From assembly GCA_008933995.1 (NCBI GenBank), contig WARS01002707.1, positions 1 through 64,000 of the forward strand: DNA of 64,000 nucleotides, written 5' to 3'. Both the position numbers and the translations under genes were made by a program. Below are positions 13,378 through 34,200 of this stretch, piece by piece; position 1 is the stretch's first letter, and each line of letters starts with the position of its first letter. The DNA comes from Datnioides undecimradiatus. Its lineage: Eukaryota; Chordata; Actinopteri; Lobotiformes; Datnioididae. The notes beneath the pieces were generated by a model. That model did no database searches, was not told the DNA's origin, and saw only the letters and a program-made list of their open reading frames with translations.

Positions 13378-13420
<43 letters not shown>
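13378..13420 (+). repeat. (CA)n microsatellite
   Basis: About 21 CA units. 13421-14010 holds nothing recognised apart from the likely rbpjl 3' end. Confidence 0.95.
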
Positions 13421-13421
<1 letters not shown>

Positions 13422-14014
13422 AGATTACACTCCCTCTTCACAGAAGTTGAAAGCTGTCCCTCAGAGGATCAGTTGTGAAGCAGGCGGCCGTCAGCCTTCA
13501 GCTCGCGTGTCCTTCCTCCTGAAGAAACACCACACGGTCTCAACATTGTGCTCGACCATCCAAGAGACTCAGGGAACGTGTTTCACTCAGGAGAAGAGTT
13601 TGAGCAGCAGGAGAGAATCATGAAGCTCAGCTACGGCCTCAGATCTGAGTGCTTTCAAACCGGGAAGAACAAACATGAGTCTGATTCTTTCACTGCTGTC
13701 TTCTCTCTTCTCCGAGCTCGCCGTGTGAACTTTGTGTTAATATTACTTCTCTTTCCTCCAAATCTGTGGACATTCAAGTCATTTCTGAAGGGAAATCAGG
13801 TGTTATGGGAGTGACGTGGACATTATTTATTTGTTTATGTCCACTTAGAGTCCAAACAGGTTGATGTTGTACTGCCGTGAAACTCCAGGTGTGCAGGATG
13901 AGGAAGGAGACCAGCAAACACGTGCATGTTCGTAGCAAACGATAAAGATTTTAGCAGCTGATTCGTCCAGAAGAGATTCGTCTTATTGATTTGTTATTGG
14001 TGGACAAAAAAGTA

Positions 14015-14020
14015 TTTATT
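14015..14020 (-). terminator. Candidate rbpjl poly(A) signal
   Basis: TTTATT on the plus strand reads AATAAA on the minus strand, about 170 bp past the rbpjl stop codon, a normal distance for a short 3' UTR. It lies at the edge of a (TTA)n run, so chance occurrence is possible. Confidence 0.45.
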
Positions 14021-14190
14021 ATTATTATTATTATTTGTGATTCCTGCAATTTCAGATGCATGACAGTGTCTAATACAGAGATCAAACCATATCAAAGATC
14101 ACGGGAACAGAAACTTGGTTCTGAATGAGTCAAAATCAGTTTCTTTGCTCCAAACGTTCACCTGAGGACTGACCCACTGCGCCAGGTGAG

Positions 14191-24094
<9,904 letters not shown>

Positions 24095-24224
24095 CTGACA
24101 TCCTTGAAACCTGAGGTCCAGTCTCCTGATCGGGAACAGTTATGAAAGGTATGAGGTTCTGAGTGTTTTACCTCCACCCAGCGTGTCTTCAGTCTCCAAC
24201 CCTTTTAACAACACACAGACAAGA

Positions 24225-24350
24225 GAGAGGAGGCCAACGAGGCACAGGTGACACCAACCAACGAGACGCCGGAGGAAACAGGAAACACACACAGGAGGAA
24301 AAACCCTTCAAAATAAAACAGGAAATAACCAAAAACTCACGACCCAGACA
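24225..24350 (+). repeat. Dispersed repeat, 'ACAGGTGACAC...AAACAGGAA' family
   Basis: Carries GGCACAGGTGACACC and CAAAATAAAACAGGAAATAA, matching the copies at 5.3, 40.3 and 63.5 kb. Confidence 0.6.
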
Positions 24351-24354
24351 GCTT

Positions 24355-24591
24355 CTGAGCTGTACTGCAGCCACACACACCAGGGGGCGGGGCCTATGAG
24401 CTGTACTGCAGCCACACACCAGGGGGCGGGGCCTATGAGCTGTACTGCAGCCAGACACCAGGGGGCGGGGCTTATGAGCTGTGCTGCAGCCAGATACCAG
24501 GGGGCGGGGCTTATGAGCTGTGCTGCAGCCAGGCACCAGGGGGCGGGGCTTATGAGCTGTGCTGCAGCCAGACATCAGGGGGCGATGCAGG
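24355..24591 (+). repeat. 39-bp minisatellite, six units, with CTCF-like cores
   Basis: Six head-to-tail units of GAGCTGT(A/G)CTGCAGCCA followed by (G)ACACCAGGGGGCGGGGC and TTAT/CTAT. The last unit is degenerate. ACCAGGGGGCG matches the core of the vertebrate CTCF motif and GGGCGGGG is a GC box. It sits about 260 bp upstream of the first rbpjl exon listed here. Confidence 0.9.
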
Positions 24592-26354
24592 TGTTCTGGC
24601 TTCACTTTAGGGAAGCTGCTCTGTCGGCCATCTTTATATACAGTCTGTGGTTGAAGTGGTAAAAGAACCTGACAGATAAGATCAACCAGAGTCTGGACTT
24701 TGTCGTTAACAGCCTGAAACAAAGACATGAGAGCTACTTTACCTCCGTGGGGACGTAAAGTCGCTCAGACTAAACACACAGTTAACGCAGACACTCCATC
24801 CATCTTCATAATGCACTCAGCAGCAGCGAGACATAAATAAAGCCGAGCCAAAGATAGTTTCCGATACGTTAACGCTGCATCGCTGACGCATTAAACAATG
24901 GAAGAGTTATTCTTATACCTTCAAAGTCTTCTGCTGCTGATGTGGATGATGTCACCTTTGCTGCAGACGTTAATGACCCGTTACTGCACCAGAAGGTAGA
25001 AATTAAACTAAATAACTGATTTTAAACCAGAATTACAGCTCATTTGCCTCCACAAGCGAAGTGAAGTTGCAGTTAACATCCATTAATGTTGGTGTTTGGA
25101 TTATACCTGGAAGTTGTCTCTGTATTAACATGCATGAGTGATTATTTTCCATTGATGAGCTGAGCCAACGAGCTGCTGCAGGGCAACGCTTCACAGCTGC
25201 AGACTCTGACACACGTTGAACCTGCAGCTCTGAAGGTCTCTGCAGTTCAGCATCGGACCCAATGTGAAATCTGGTCCCAACCTGCTCTCCTGCAGAGTGA
25301 CGACACAGCAGCAGCAGTATGACGTCGACCTTTGACCTTCTGGATATTGAAGCATCATCACGTGGACATTAGTGTGAAGTTTGTCATAATCAGTGTTTGA
25401 ATTATTGAGTATTGTGAGGCCACAGTGAGCTTTGTTGCTGAGTGAGAAAGGTTTTTATGTCATGGCATCATATATTTACTTTATTCACGTTTACGGCTGA
25501 GTCTCCTCTGAGTTCTCTTTACATTTTGAGTTCAGACTGCAGCAAAGTGACCAGCAAAGCTGATCAGATCAGAGTCTGACTCTGGCTCACCTTATTTAAC
25601 AGCTGCTGCTTCTGATTCACACTGTGGATGTGGATTTCTACTGTTCAGGCGGCAGTTTAACGTTAACGCAGAACAGAAATCAATCACAGTCTAGTTTATA
25701 ATCATTTTTTGTTCAGTCTGAGCGCTTCATTTGAATTTGTCTCGTTCTCGTTGGTGATCAGACTCCAACAGAAACTTTGTGTGACTGGGTCTCAGAGGCG
25801 CAGCTGAGCAGCAGGTAAGAAGCTGAGGGAAACACTGACGGACCGAGTGGCCCCGTGTGGCTCCGCTAACAATAGCAGCTGTCACATTAGCTGTGTTTTC
25901 TCTCTGCTGTAACGACGTAATGAGGAGCTGCGACCCCGGGGCCTGGACTCTGGAATGCTCCTCATAATGAAGACTGTTGACACGAGAGGAGGAGGAGGAG
26001 GACGGGACGAAAAGATGAGAACGCTCCAGAAACCAGGAAAAAACAGGATCAAGACAAAAAGAAACGTGTTAACATGTATTTTATAGTGTGGTGAAGCTGA
26101 ATAAAGTTATTTTACTGTTCAATAACCATGAACATGACTTCAATTAAACACAAATATTCAAAAAAAAGACTTGAACATCTCAGCTTTTTGTTCAGGAAAT
26201 GTCAAAATATATAAATTCCTCCTGCTGAGAAACAGTGAGACGCATGAGCCGGCAGCACCACAACGTGTTGTTTGTACTTTTACCTGTTAGGATGCAATAA
26301 ACAAACAATGTCACGTTAATTAGTGAGGTTTAGCTGTTACGTTGACTTTGATAC

Positions 26355-26450
26355 CCCTGTTTCCGGTGTTTATGCTAAGCTAAGTTAGCCTCCTGTTGGC
26401 TTCACATTTCACAACTATCAGAGGCCCGAAATGACAGACTGTTCCTTTAA
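26355..26450 (+). repeat. Dispersed 'GCTAAGCTAAG' fish repeat, short copy
   Basis: TTTATGCTAAGCTAAGTTAG followed by CCTCCTGTTGGCTTCACA. The region 24.75-27.8 kb otherwise holds only microsatellite (26889-26930) and unremarkable sequence. Confidence 0.55.
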
Positions 26451-27816
26451 ACCACTGATAATATAAACCTTCCTGGGAATACTGGAGCCACGAAGTCCTT
26501 TCAAAATAAAAGCAAATCAAATCTGAAAGTTTAACCGTGTGTGTTTCACAGAGTGAACCTGAAACAGAGTTTGCTGACCGCAGTATGGACCCGCGTCAGT
26601 CACGGCTGCAGCCATTGTTAGAGAAGTGTGTTTCTAACGCAGAGGATGTTGAATGTTACACCTCAGATGCTGCACAGCCATAGTAACCGTGAGCACGCTT
26701 GGCTGCAGACTGCACGCAAACACGGTCGACATGTGCACGCTCGCTTTGCACATCCGACGAGTCGAAATACAACACGGCTCGGCGTGAAGGGAGGAGGGTC
26801 CGTGTGTTTTGTTCATACATGAGGAGGGTCCCGCTGACCCAGTACACCGCTGCACAGTTCAGGGTTCAGGGTTCACAGTTGACTGGCTGTGTGTGTGTGT
26901 GTGTGTGTGTCTGTGTGTGTGTGTGTGCGCAGTCACCAGGGTGCCAGCAGTAGTCTAAATTAGACCTTCCCCTCTGCAAAGGTCAGAGGTCAGCATGTCG
27001 GGAGCTCAGACTCTCTGGCATTTCACACCGGGAGCACAGAATGGACAGAGGGCAGAGCGTGGGGAGGGGCGGGGAGGAATGCACTTTCACCTCCACTAGA
27101 AGCCCGTCTGCTGGACCGGAGGCGGGCGGCGGCTGGCGGACACAATGATGGCGACCAGCGTCGGGTTTGTCAGCGAGCGCGACTCAGCAGGTGTCAGCGT
27201 TGTTAAAATGGACCAAAGGAAAGAGGCGACGGAGACGTACTCGCTGTGCGTTCATGTGCGTTTGATTGGAGCGTCGCTTGTGCACGACCCCAAACTCAAG
27301 GCTGCACGTAAACTAGACGCCGTTCGCACACGAACGTTAGCAGACGACTCACTGTGTGCGCCACATGCAAGACTAACACTAATAAATGACTCAACGCTGG
27401 CGACTCGAGGGGATCTCGGTTGTTTTAGACGTTCAATAGTTACGTTTTGTTTACGGAACATCGTTTGGTGACTTGAGGGGCAGCGCTCAACAGACTGGTG
27501 TACAGGATGCAGCAGATCAGCAGTTTGCAAAGGAGTGCATCTTTTAGGCTAACTCATTAGCTGGTTAGCAAAACCATCGTACTGTTTAAACTTAATTTAA
27601 TTAGAGGACATATCGTTAAAGTAGAAGACAACGATCATTTAACGGGGGTGAGCTAAAGTCCAGTTGTCATGTGACTTTAACCCAGGAGCTGTTTCCTGTT
27701 GTTACATCTGAACATTTGACAAAGCTGAGCCACACGTGACAAACGAAACGCAGAAATCCTAAAGGTGCAGCAGGTTGTTCACAGCCGCTGCGTGTCTTTC
27801 AGTCAAAACTGCATCA

Positions 27817-27998
27817 GAGCCGCTGATTCAAACCCAGAGAAACACTGAATAAAGCAGTTCCACCTTAAAAACCACTGTTTCTCCCACGCTGTCGGCCGCA
27901 CACGGGACGTCCTGGAGGGGCGGCGAGCCGAGCTGCTGCTAACGTTTGCTCAGCTTGTTTCTCTGATAACTTCAGATCCAGACGTCCGACGACTGAAA
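27817..27998 (+). repeat. Dispersed repeat family A, copy 3 (truncated)
   Basis: From GCCGCTGATTCAAACCCAG to CCAGACGTCCGACGACTGAA. The 3' half is missing. Confidence 0.9.
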
Positions 27999-28849
27999 AC
28001 CTGCCTCACGTATTTATTCTGCTTGATTTGACTGTAACCACGTGGTTTTAAATCCAAACAAACCTTGACTGATTTGATATTTCTGACAGTTAAGCTGCTC
28101 CTGCTCCGTCTGTGGGACTTACGCCTGAATACTGAAGCTCTGTTTGACCCAAAACCAGAATCTTTTCCCAAGCCTGACTACACTGTTTCACAAAGAGGTG
28201 TTTATTCCTGTTGCCATGACGACGAAGGTCACCTGATCATAGATCTGCTGTCCACAAAATTACCACTTACCGCAAAAACACTGTAAACACAAACCTGCAG
28301 TGTCAGACAAACACATGTTCCAAAAACCGTCACGATGTAGCTGACGTGTTATTTACGCGCATGCCACTTAAAAACAATAAAACAATAAATAAACATGAGC
28401 TGCACCTCGGGGACGCCGAGGTGAACCGATCTCCTCGGTGTTTCCTGCACGGTGACGCTGATTTCACATGGTTTCACTGAAAATATCATAAAATTCAGCG
28501 CTGATTGGAAACTGTTTGCAGCCTGACGAGAAGAAGATGAACTCACATGAAACACAATCAGTCCGTTTGACATCAACGAGACGTCCTAACGCCACTTTTA
28601 AGGTTGTGTAATGATTTAGACAGTTCAGCTGGAGACAGGTTGGCCCGGGATGCCACCCTGACTCGCGCGCCACGCTGCGCTCCGTGCGCCTCGGCCCCAC
28701 CTCACCTCTCCAAAACCCGCTCTCTCACTCCCCGTTGTTCGGATTTCAAAGGCATGGGGGGGTGGGGTCTCTGGCCTCACAAATACTTCTCCTCCTGCCA
28801 TTTTAATACCTACACCCCACCCCTCCACCACCTCATTCCAGCAGCGAGT

Positions 28850-29110
28850 ACAGCCGAGGAAAGGTCACGGAGCGAGAGAGAGGCAGAGCGATCCCACCGC
28901 GCCGAACGCATTTTCACGTCCAAGCGCTCATTCCGTCCAAGTTTGGGATAAACTTCAGCAAACTGTGACCTCACCTTTCCTCGCCCGGGACATTTAGTGT
29001 GTGTTACGGGACTTTTTGTTTCGGGGGCTGAGTAACCAGCAGCGTCGCCTGCCTTACCTGTCCCATCCGCCGGTCCTCGGTGCGTCGTGTCCGACCAGCA
29101 GCGTCCCCAG
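28850..29110 (+). promoter_or_regulatory. Candidate matn4 promoter / non-coding first exon
   Basis: A GC- and CpG-rich stretch ends in a strong donor, CCCCAG|GTGAGT at 29110/29111, with no long frame before it. The nearest good plus-strand acceptor belonging to a gene is the one at 38885 just before the matn4 start codon, so a 9.8-kb first intron is plausible. The 5' end cannot be placed; TATA was not recognised. The same stretch may also serve rbpjl on the other strand. Confidence 0.4.
29056..29070 (-). other. Candidate rbpjl initiator mini-exon (ATG GGA CAG then GTAAGG)
   Basis: On the minus strand a Kozak-like GGCGG precedes ATG at 29066-29064, followed by GGA CAG and a good donor GTAAGG at 29057. 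It ends in phase 0, which joins in frame to the acceptor before 24094 and would give a protein beginning MGQLLGSTRETAREAH. This is inference only. The same 60 bp also holds a strong plus-strand donor (29111), and at most one need be real. A longer N-terminus like the mammalian one was not found between 24.1 and 29 kb. Confidence 0.25.
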
Positions 29111-30789
29111 GTGAGTCAGCGGGCTGACCGGCTCAGGGGACAGAGGAGGGGGGTATAACAGAGCGGTGTCTGTCTGGGAGAACCCTGGCTGGTTTGTCGA
29201 TGTTCCTGTCAGGTTAAAAGAGGCAGACAGTTAGGATCAGATGATGCCTCTGTCCGAGGAGAGGGAGACATCAGGGCTGAAACAGGCACCGTCCTCATAC
29301 AGGCCGTGTGTAAGGTGCTGCAGGGAGGGTTGAAGTGACCAGCAGCTGCTCTGATGGTCACTCAGTCATCGGAGTCACGCTCCCTGAAGCGCTTCCAGCT
29401 TTGGTTTGTCTTAAACTGAAAATCTTGGTTAACTCAGCGTTTCCTCTGTCCTCTGACAAACCAGTGGAAACAGATAAATCTATGAAACACTAGCCTCAGT
29501 CCACCATCAGCAGGTTCTGTTCAACCGTGTTCAAGCATTTATCACTGTATTAAACCGCTCTGAAGAAGGTAACTGGACCTTCTGGTTCTAAAGTTCTGGT
29601 GCAACAGTGTGAGTCTGAAGTGAAGACAATTGAAATGTTCACATTAGTCCTTCAGCAGGTCTGCAGTGGGTGAGTGGATGGGTGGGTAATGCTCTGGGTG
29701 CACACTGGTTGACTGGAGGTGATGCTCTGTGCAGACGGTCAAAAGCCGGCATTCAGGCAGAAAGACGGGTCAGTGAGCAGCCTGCCAGAGCAGAGAGAGA
29801 CAGGCAGGCAGACAGGCAGCGAGTAAGACAGTGTTTCAGACCCGTCTGCAGTGAGGGACCTGCCTCTGTGTCTGTTTCCACTGTGTCCTGCTGCTCAGAG
29901 GACCTGCGAATGAAGAGCAGCAGCAGGTGGCGTCAAGAAGAGGACGCCGCCACATAAAGTGATTAAAAGACGCGGTGACGTGAGGAGGGGACATCAGATC
30001 TGCGTGCAGCGGGTTAAATGTTGGATTTTCCCAACAACAGCTGCATGAAATCTTTTCTAAAAAGGCAAAAAGTCGCCCGCGGTGAAGCCGAGCTCCACCA
30101 AGGCTTCAGAGCGTGTTTACGGATGAATCAGTGAAAACGCCGACGTCAGCCTGAAACTCTAGAAACTTTAAATGTTCTAGTTGGACTGAAACTCAGTTGC
30201 TGCTGCGTGGAGCCAGAGTCCCGCCACATGAAGCCACAACACCTCAGCTCTGCTTCAGCTCAGTGCGGAGTGCAGAATTCACTCTAACTGGGTTTTATTC
30301 CATATTTTTGCTGAATTTTTCTCAGTAAAATGTCCCAAAACTTCAGAAAGACTCTGTAAAGGACGCAGCTGCTCTGTTTTTAGTTTAATTTATACAAGAT
30401 TCATAACTTCAGTGAGTCAGGAACCTGCCGGCTCCGTGCAACAAATGAATTTAAACGTCTCCGTCTCAGTTTGATGCGAACCACAGTGAAACTGGCCTCA
30501 GGTGGGTTTTACAGTCAGTGACGCAGACAGATAATCAAGCAGTGGAACAGTGAGAGAGTCAGTCAGTCAGACAGGAAGCCAGCGAGTGAGACAGGCAGGC
30601 GGGCAGACAGGCCGGCAGGTAGACGGCCTGTAAAACAGTCAGGCAGTCAGTGAAACTGCTAACAGTAGCAGAGTCAACATCTGGTTCCAATCTGAAGCTA
30701 CTAACAAGAAGTGCTGTGTCTTCATCTCAGTATGGGCTCCAGCTGTCACTCAAACCACCTCCAGCACCGACCGCACCGCTTTGCGCCGC

Positions 30790-30955
30790 CCGTCTCACTG
30801 CACACATCTCCCGCTCTCTGCTCGCCCGCCTGTCTCACTGCACACATCTCCCGCTCTCTGCTCGCCCGCCTGTCTCACTGCACACATCTCCCACTCTCTG
30901 CTCGCCCGCCTGTCTCACTGCACACATCTCCTGCTCTCTGCTCGCCCGCCTGTCT
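30790..30955 (+). repeat. 40-bp minisatellite, four units
   Basis: Four units of GTCTCACTGCACACATCTCC followed by CGCTCTCTGCTCGCCCGCCT, nearly identical, hence young. Frames across it are open only because the period and composition allow it; no gene. 29.1-30.7 kb shows nothing else. Confidence 0.9.
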
Positions 30956-32274
30956 CTCCTCTTTCCGTCCTTTATTTCACTTCTCACCTTTCCTTTGTTT
31001 TTAATGCCTCCACAGTCTTTCCACACATGTGGTCTCCATGCGCCCTCCTGACCGTCCAACGCCTGATATGTGATCATCTCAGTGTGAATCCAGCCTGTCA
31101 GTCAAACTCAGTGTGTAACTCATACTCCTTGACCCCCCCGCCCCCCTTCCTGTCCCTCCACATGCCGCTCCTCCACCTGTTGCTTTAATCCCCTCTGCAC
31201 CTGAGGAGGGCGCTGCCTTCAGTCGCACCCTACCGACTGATTTCAGGCATCAGATGCACCCAGAGAAGGAGCAAAATGCAGATGTTTCTGTGTTTCTTCT
31301 GAAAGCAGAGAGGGAAAACACTCTGCAGATGAAAAGCATGAGAAACGAGATTCATATAAATAGTTAAACTTGATTTTGTGGAGCAGAAAGTCAATACACG
31401 AACGGCAAATCAGTTGTGTTAACATAACGCATGTTGGTGCAGGAAGCATTAACTCAGAGGCTGAAGCACAGTGACGACAGTAAACACTGTGAGTGTCTCT
31501 CTGCGCACATTCGCCACTTTATGAAGCGGGCGAGGTTAAAGTGAAGTCGGCGCGCACGAACACGACGTCAACAACCGGCTCAGATATCTGTCACCTGCCG
31601 GCGTTCCTCAACCTCAGGGTCGCGACCCCCCGGCAGGAGGTCACGGGATGGTTTTCAGGGGTCAGGAGTGGGATGATTGGAAGAATGTGGAAAACTTCAT
31701 TGAGGTTTAATTACACGGTACGTTTGTGCGTGGAAGCATCGTTTCACCCCGCGGCTCACAAACTCTTTAATAATGAACCTGTGACCAGAAGAACCCACAG
31801 CAGAGCCCCTGTATCATCCTGCAACAATAATAATAATAACGATGATGATAAGGCCTTGTAGTTGCATTGAACTGCATCCTGTTGCACATGAGTTTGTGTT
31901 TCATTGGAAATCTTTGTCACGTTTTGCGACTTTTTAAATTAAATTGACATTTTTTATGAAACTTGGTTTTGTTTTAGGACAAACGCTCGACTGATATTTT
32001 GTGAATTAGCATATTTGAGCCTCTCTCGCCTCCTGCAGCACCGCGAAGGAGGGACACGTGTCACCGTCTGCGAAGCCCAGATGTAACTTCTAACCTGGTT
32101 TCATGGGTTTCCTCATATTTCTGTCAAACTAAAATCAAAGCTGATAATCAGATCAAAGCTAATCTCTCTGGCTGATTTATCAGGATGAACTGCGATGCAT
32201 TCATTTTAATAATTATTTATATTTGTTTATTTGGCGCCATCATCTGGTCATTTCATTGGTTTATGACCTGCATT

Positions 32275-32430
32275 TAGCGCCAGTTAGCAAATGTTAGCAT
32301 GCTAGCAGGCAAAGATAACATATAAACACTATATTTGCTAATCGTCAGCATGTTAGCATTGTTGTTGTGAGGACGCTGATGTTAGCATTTAGCTCAACTG
32401 TAGCTTTAGCTGCCACAGTAGCGCGGCTGC
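32275..32430. repeat. Dispersed 'GCTAACATGCTAAC' fish repeat, matn4 first intron
   Basis: CAAATGTTAGCATGCTAGC, CAGCATGTTAGCATTG and GATGTTAGCATTTAGCTC. 31.0-33.1 kb has no exon I can support. Confidence 0.65.
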
Positions 32431-33180
32431 AGACTCGTCCCGCTCAAACATTATGTTCAAGCAAACTTTACTGAGTGTTTGTGAGGGACAGGACGCTTCC
32501 ACTCACCCGTCCTGCCGTCCTCCCCAGTGTCCATGGCCTCTGCTGACGTTACGAGGGGCCGTTCTTCAGGTCCATAGTTTCTCTGCTTTCACAGCTGTTT
32601 TTAAGATAACCGCCCTGTAAACAAAGATCTGTTTGTATATGACGGAGCTGCACAACAATTCATGAGTGACGTGCACTGGAACCATGCAGACACACAGCTG
32701 GCAGACCGCCTCCATTGTCCGTCAGCGAGTCAGCCTGCTGCTGTCGACTAAACATCAAGTTGGCTTTGTGTTTCCAGCTTGATGGTCTGTTGAAATCAGA
32801 CGTGCCCCTGCTGTTGGACGCACTATCTGCGTAAACTCATCCTTAACACAGTTAACAAACAAATCTGTCTAAGTGCAGACGATGCGCCGTGGCTTTAAAG
32901 CTGATGCAGAGCCAGAACAGAGACCATGAGGACGTGGAGAAGAAGTTCTGCCGACCTGGGATCAAGTCGTCGTCCTGAAGCTCCTCGGTTAAAGTCCTGC
33001 CGTCGTTCCTGGTTTACTCACTTCCTGTTCGCCGTGCCGCCGTGATGCACGCTCACCTCAGAGCGTCAGCATCGTCAGTGAGCTCAGGCAGATTTAAACA
33101 TGTCAGATGTCAGTCGCTCAGTCCGCCCACCACAGCTAACAGACTGTGTACAGTTAGAGGCGACGGCTGAAAACATATTT

Positions 33181-33181
<1 letters not shown>

Positions 33182-33230
<49 letters not shown>

Positions 33231-33356
33231 ACGTTTGTACTCCATCCCGGATCTGTTATCTGACCACTGGTCTTACTGTGTGTGTGTGTGTGTACATTTA
33301 CTGTATCTCTCAGTTTGTGTGGATAAGATAATCACCTGTTGCTGGACGGCAGGTTT

Positions 33357-33408
<52 letters not shown>
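33182..33408. repeat. (GT)n and (CA)n tracts facing each other
   Basis: GT at 33184-33228, GT at 33278-33292 and CA at 33359-33407 in the matn4 first intron. No exon nearby. Confidence 0.95.
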
Positions 33409-33409
<1 letters not shown>

Positions 33410-34089
33410 GTCTCCTTGGCAAACACTGCAGACACTTTGGCTGATTTGTCTGTTTCTGCAACATTTGAGTGATCTGATCTCTGCTCTCTTCATTACTCTT
33501 TGCGAACAGCACAGGAGCAAAAACACAGCCTGTGTAAAACTCATAAATACATTTTTAGTTCATCCGGAGCCAAAGTGCGCCGCTGGGCGGACGTGTAAAC
33601 GCTGCAGGAGTCTGCTGCAGAGACACACCTCCAGTCGTGGTTATCAGCCGCAGGTAGTTAATGTATATCAGTCCTTTTGTTTCCGAGGAGTCGTCGCCTG
33701 ACTCCCCGAACCAGTCAAACCATGTTTAAACCAAGTGTGCTAGCATTAGCGTTAGCCGCCACGTGCTAGCAGAGTAAAGCTGAGTTTTATTTCTTCATTA
33801 TTTTGCTTCGCACAGAAGAAGTTTAGATCTTCGATGTTGCTCTCATCTCCCTAAATATGTATGGAGATATGGAGATATGGAAATATTATGTGCAAAAACC
33901 TAATTGTGAAAGTGAAAAACTGTCGTTTTATGAAGCATCACCGGCCAGACTGTTGTCTTGGCTGGGATCAGTAACTTCCTGTTGTGTCTGCCGGTTGCCG
34001 GGCAACCAGTCAAATAACCAGCAAATCATTGTTTTTATAATAACTTTGTAATTTGACTGAAACTATATCTGAGCTGTAAACCGGTGAAC

Positions 34090-34200
34090 GTTTGAGGCGA
34101 CAGAGCCACGCTAGCTGTTTTCACCTGTTCCCAGTCTTTATGCTAAGCTAAGCTAACCTGCTGCTGGTAGCTGCTGCAGTGTCAATCTTCTCATTTAACC
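34090..34200 (+). repeat. Dispersed 'GCTAAGCTAAGCTAACC' fish repeat, in matn4 first intron
   Basis: GACAGAGCCACGCTAGCTGT, CAGTCTTTATGCTAAGC and CTAACCTGCTGCTGG, the standard layout of this teleost repeat. Confidence 0.7.

Noticed and set aside
24189-24728. 179-codon minus-strand frame with repeated HKPRPL units
   Set aside because: It is the 39-bp (13-codon) minisatellite read in frame; 39 is divisible by three, so the frame stays open by chance.
30790-30955. CRISPR-like regular repeats
   Set aside because: The 40-bp units abut with no spacers, and the genome is vertebrate; it is a minisatellite.
30650-31188. Overlapping open frames of about 135 codons
   Set aside because: Open because of the 40-bp minisatellite; repeated text is DNA-level, with equal openness in several frames.
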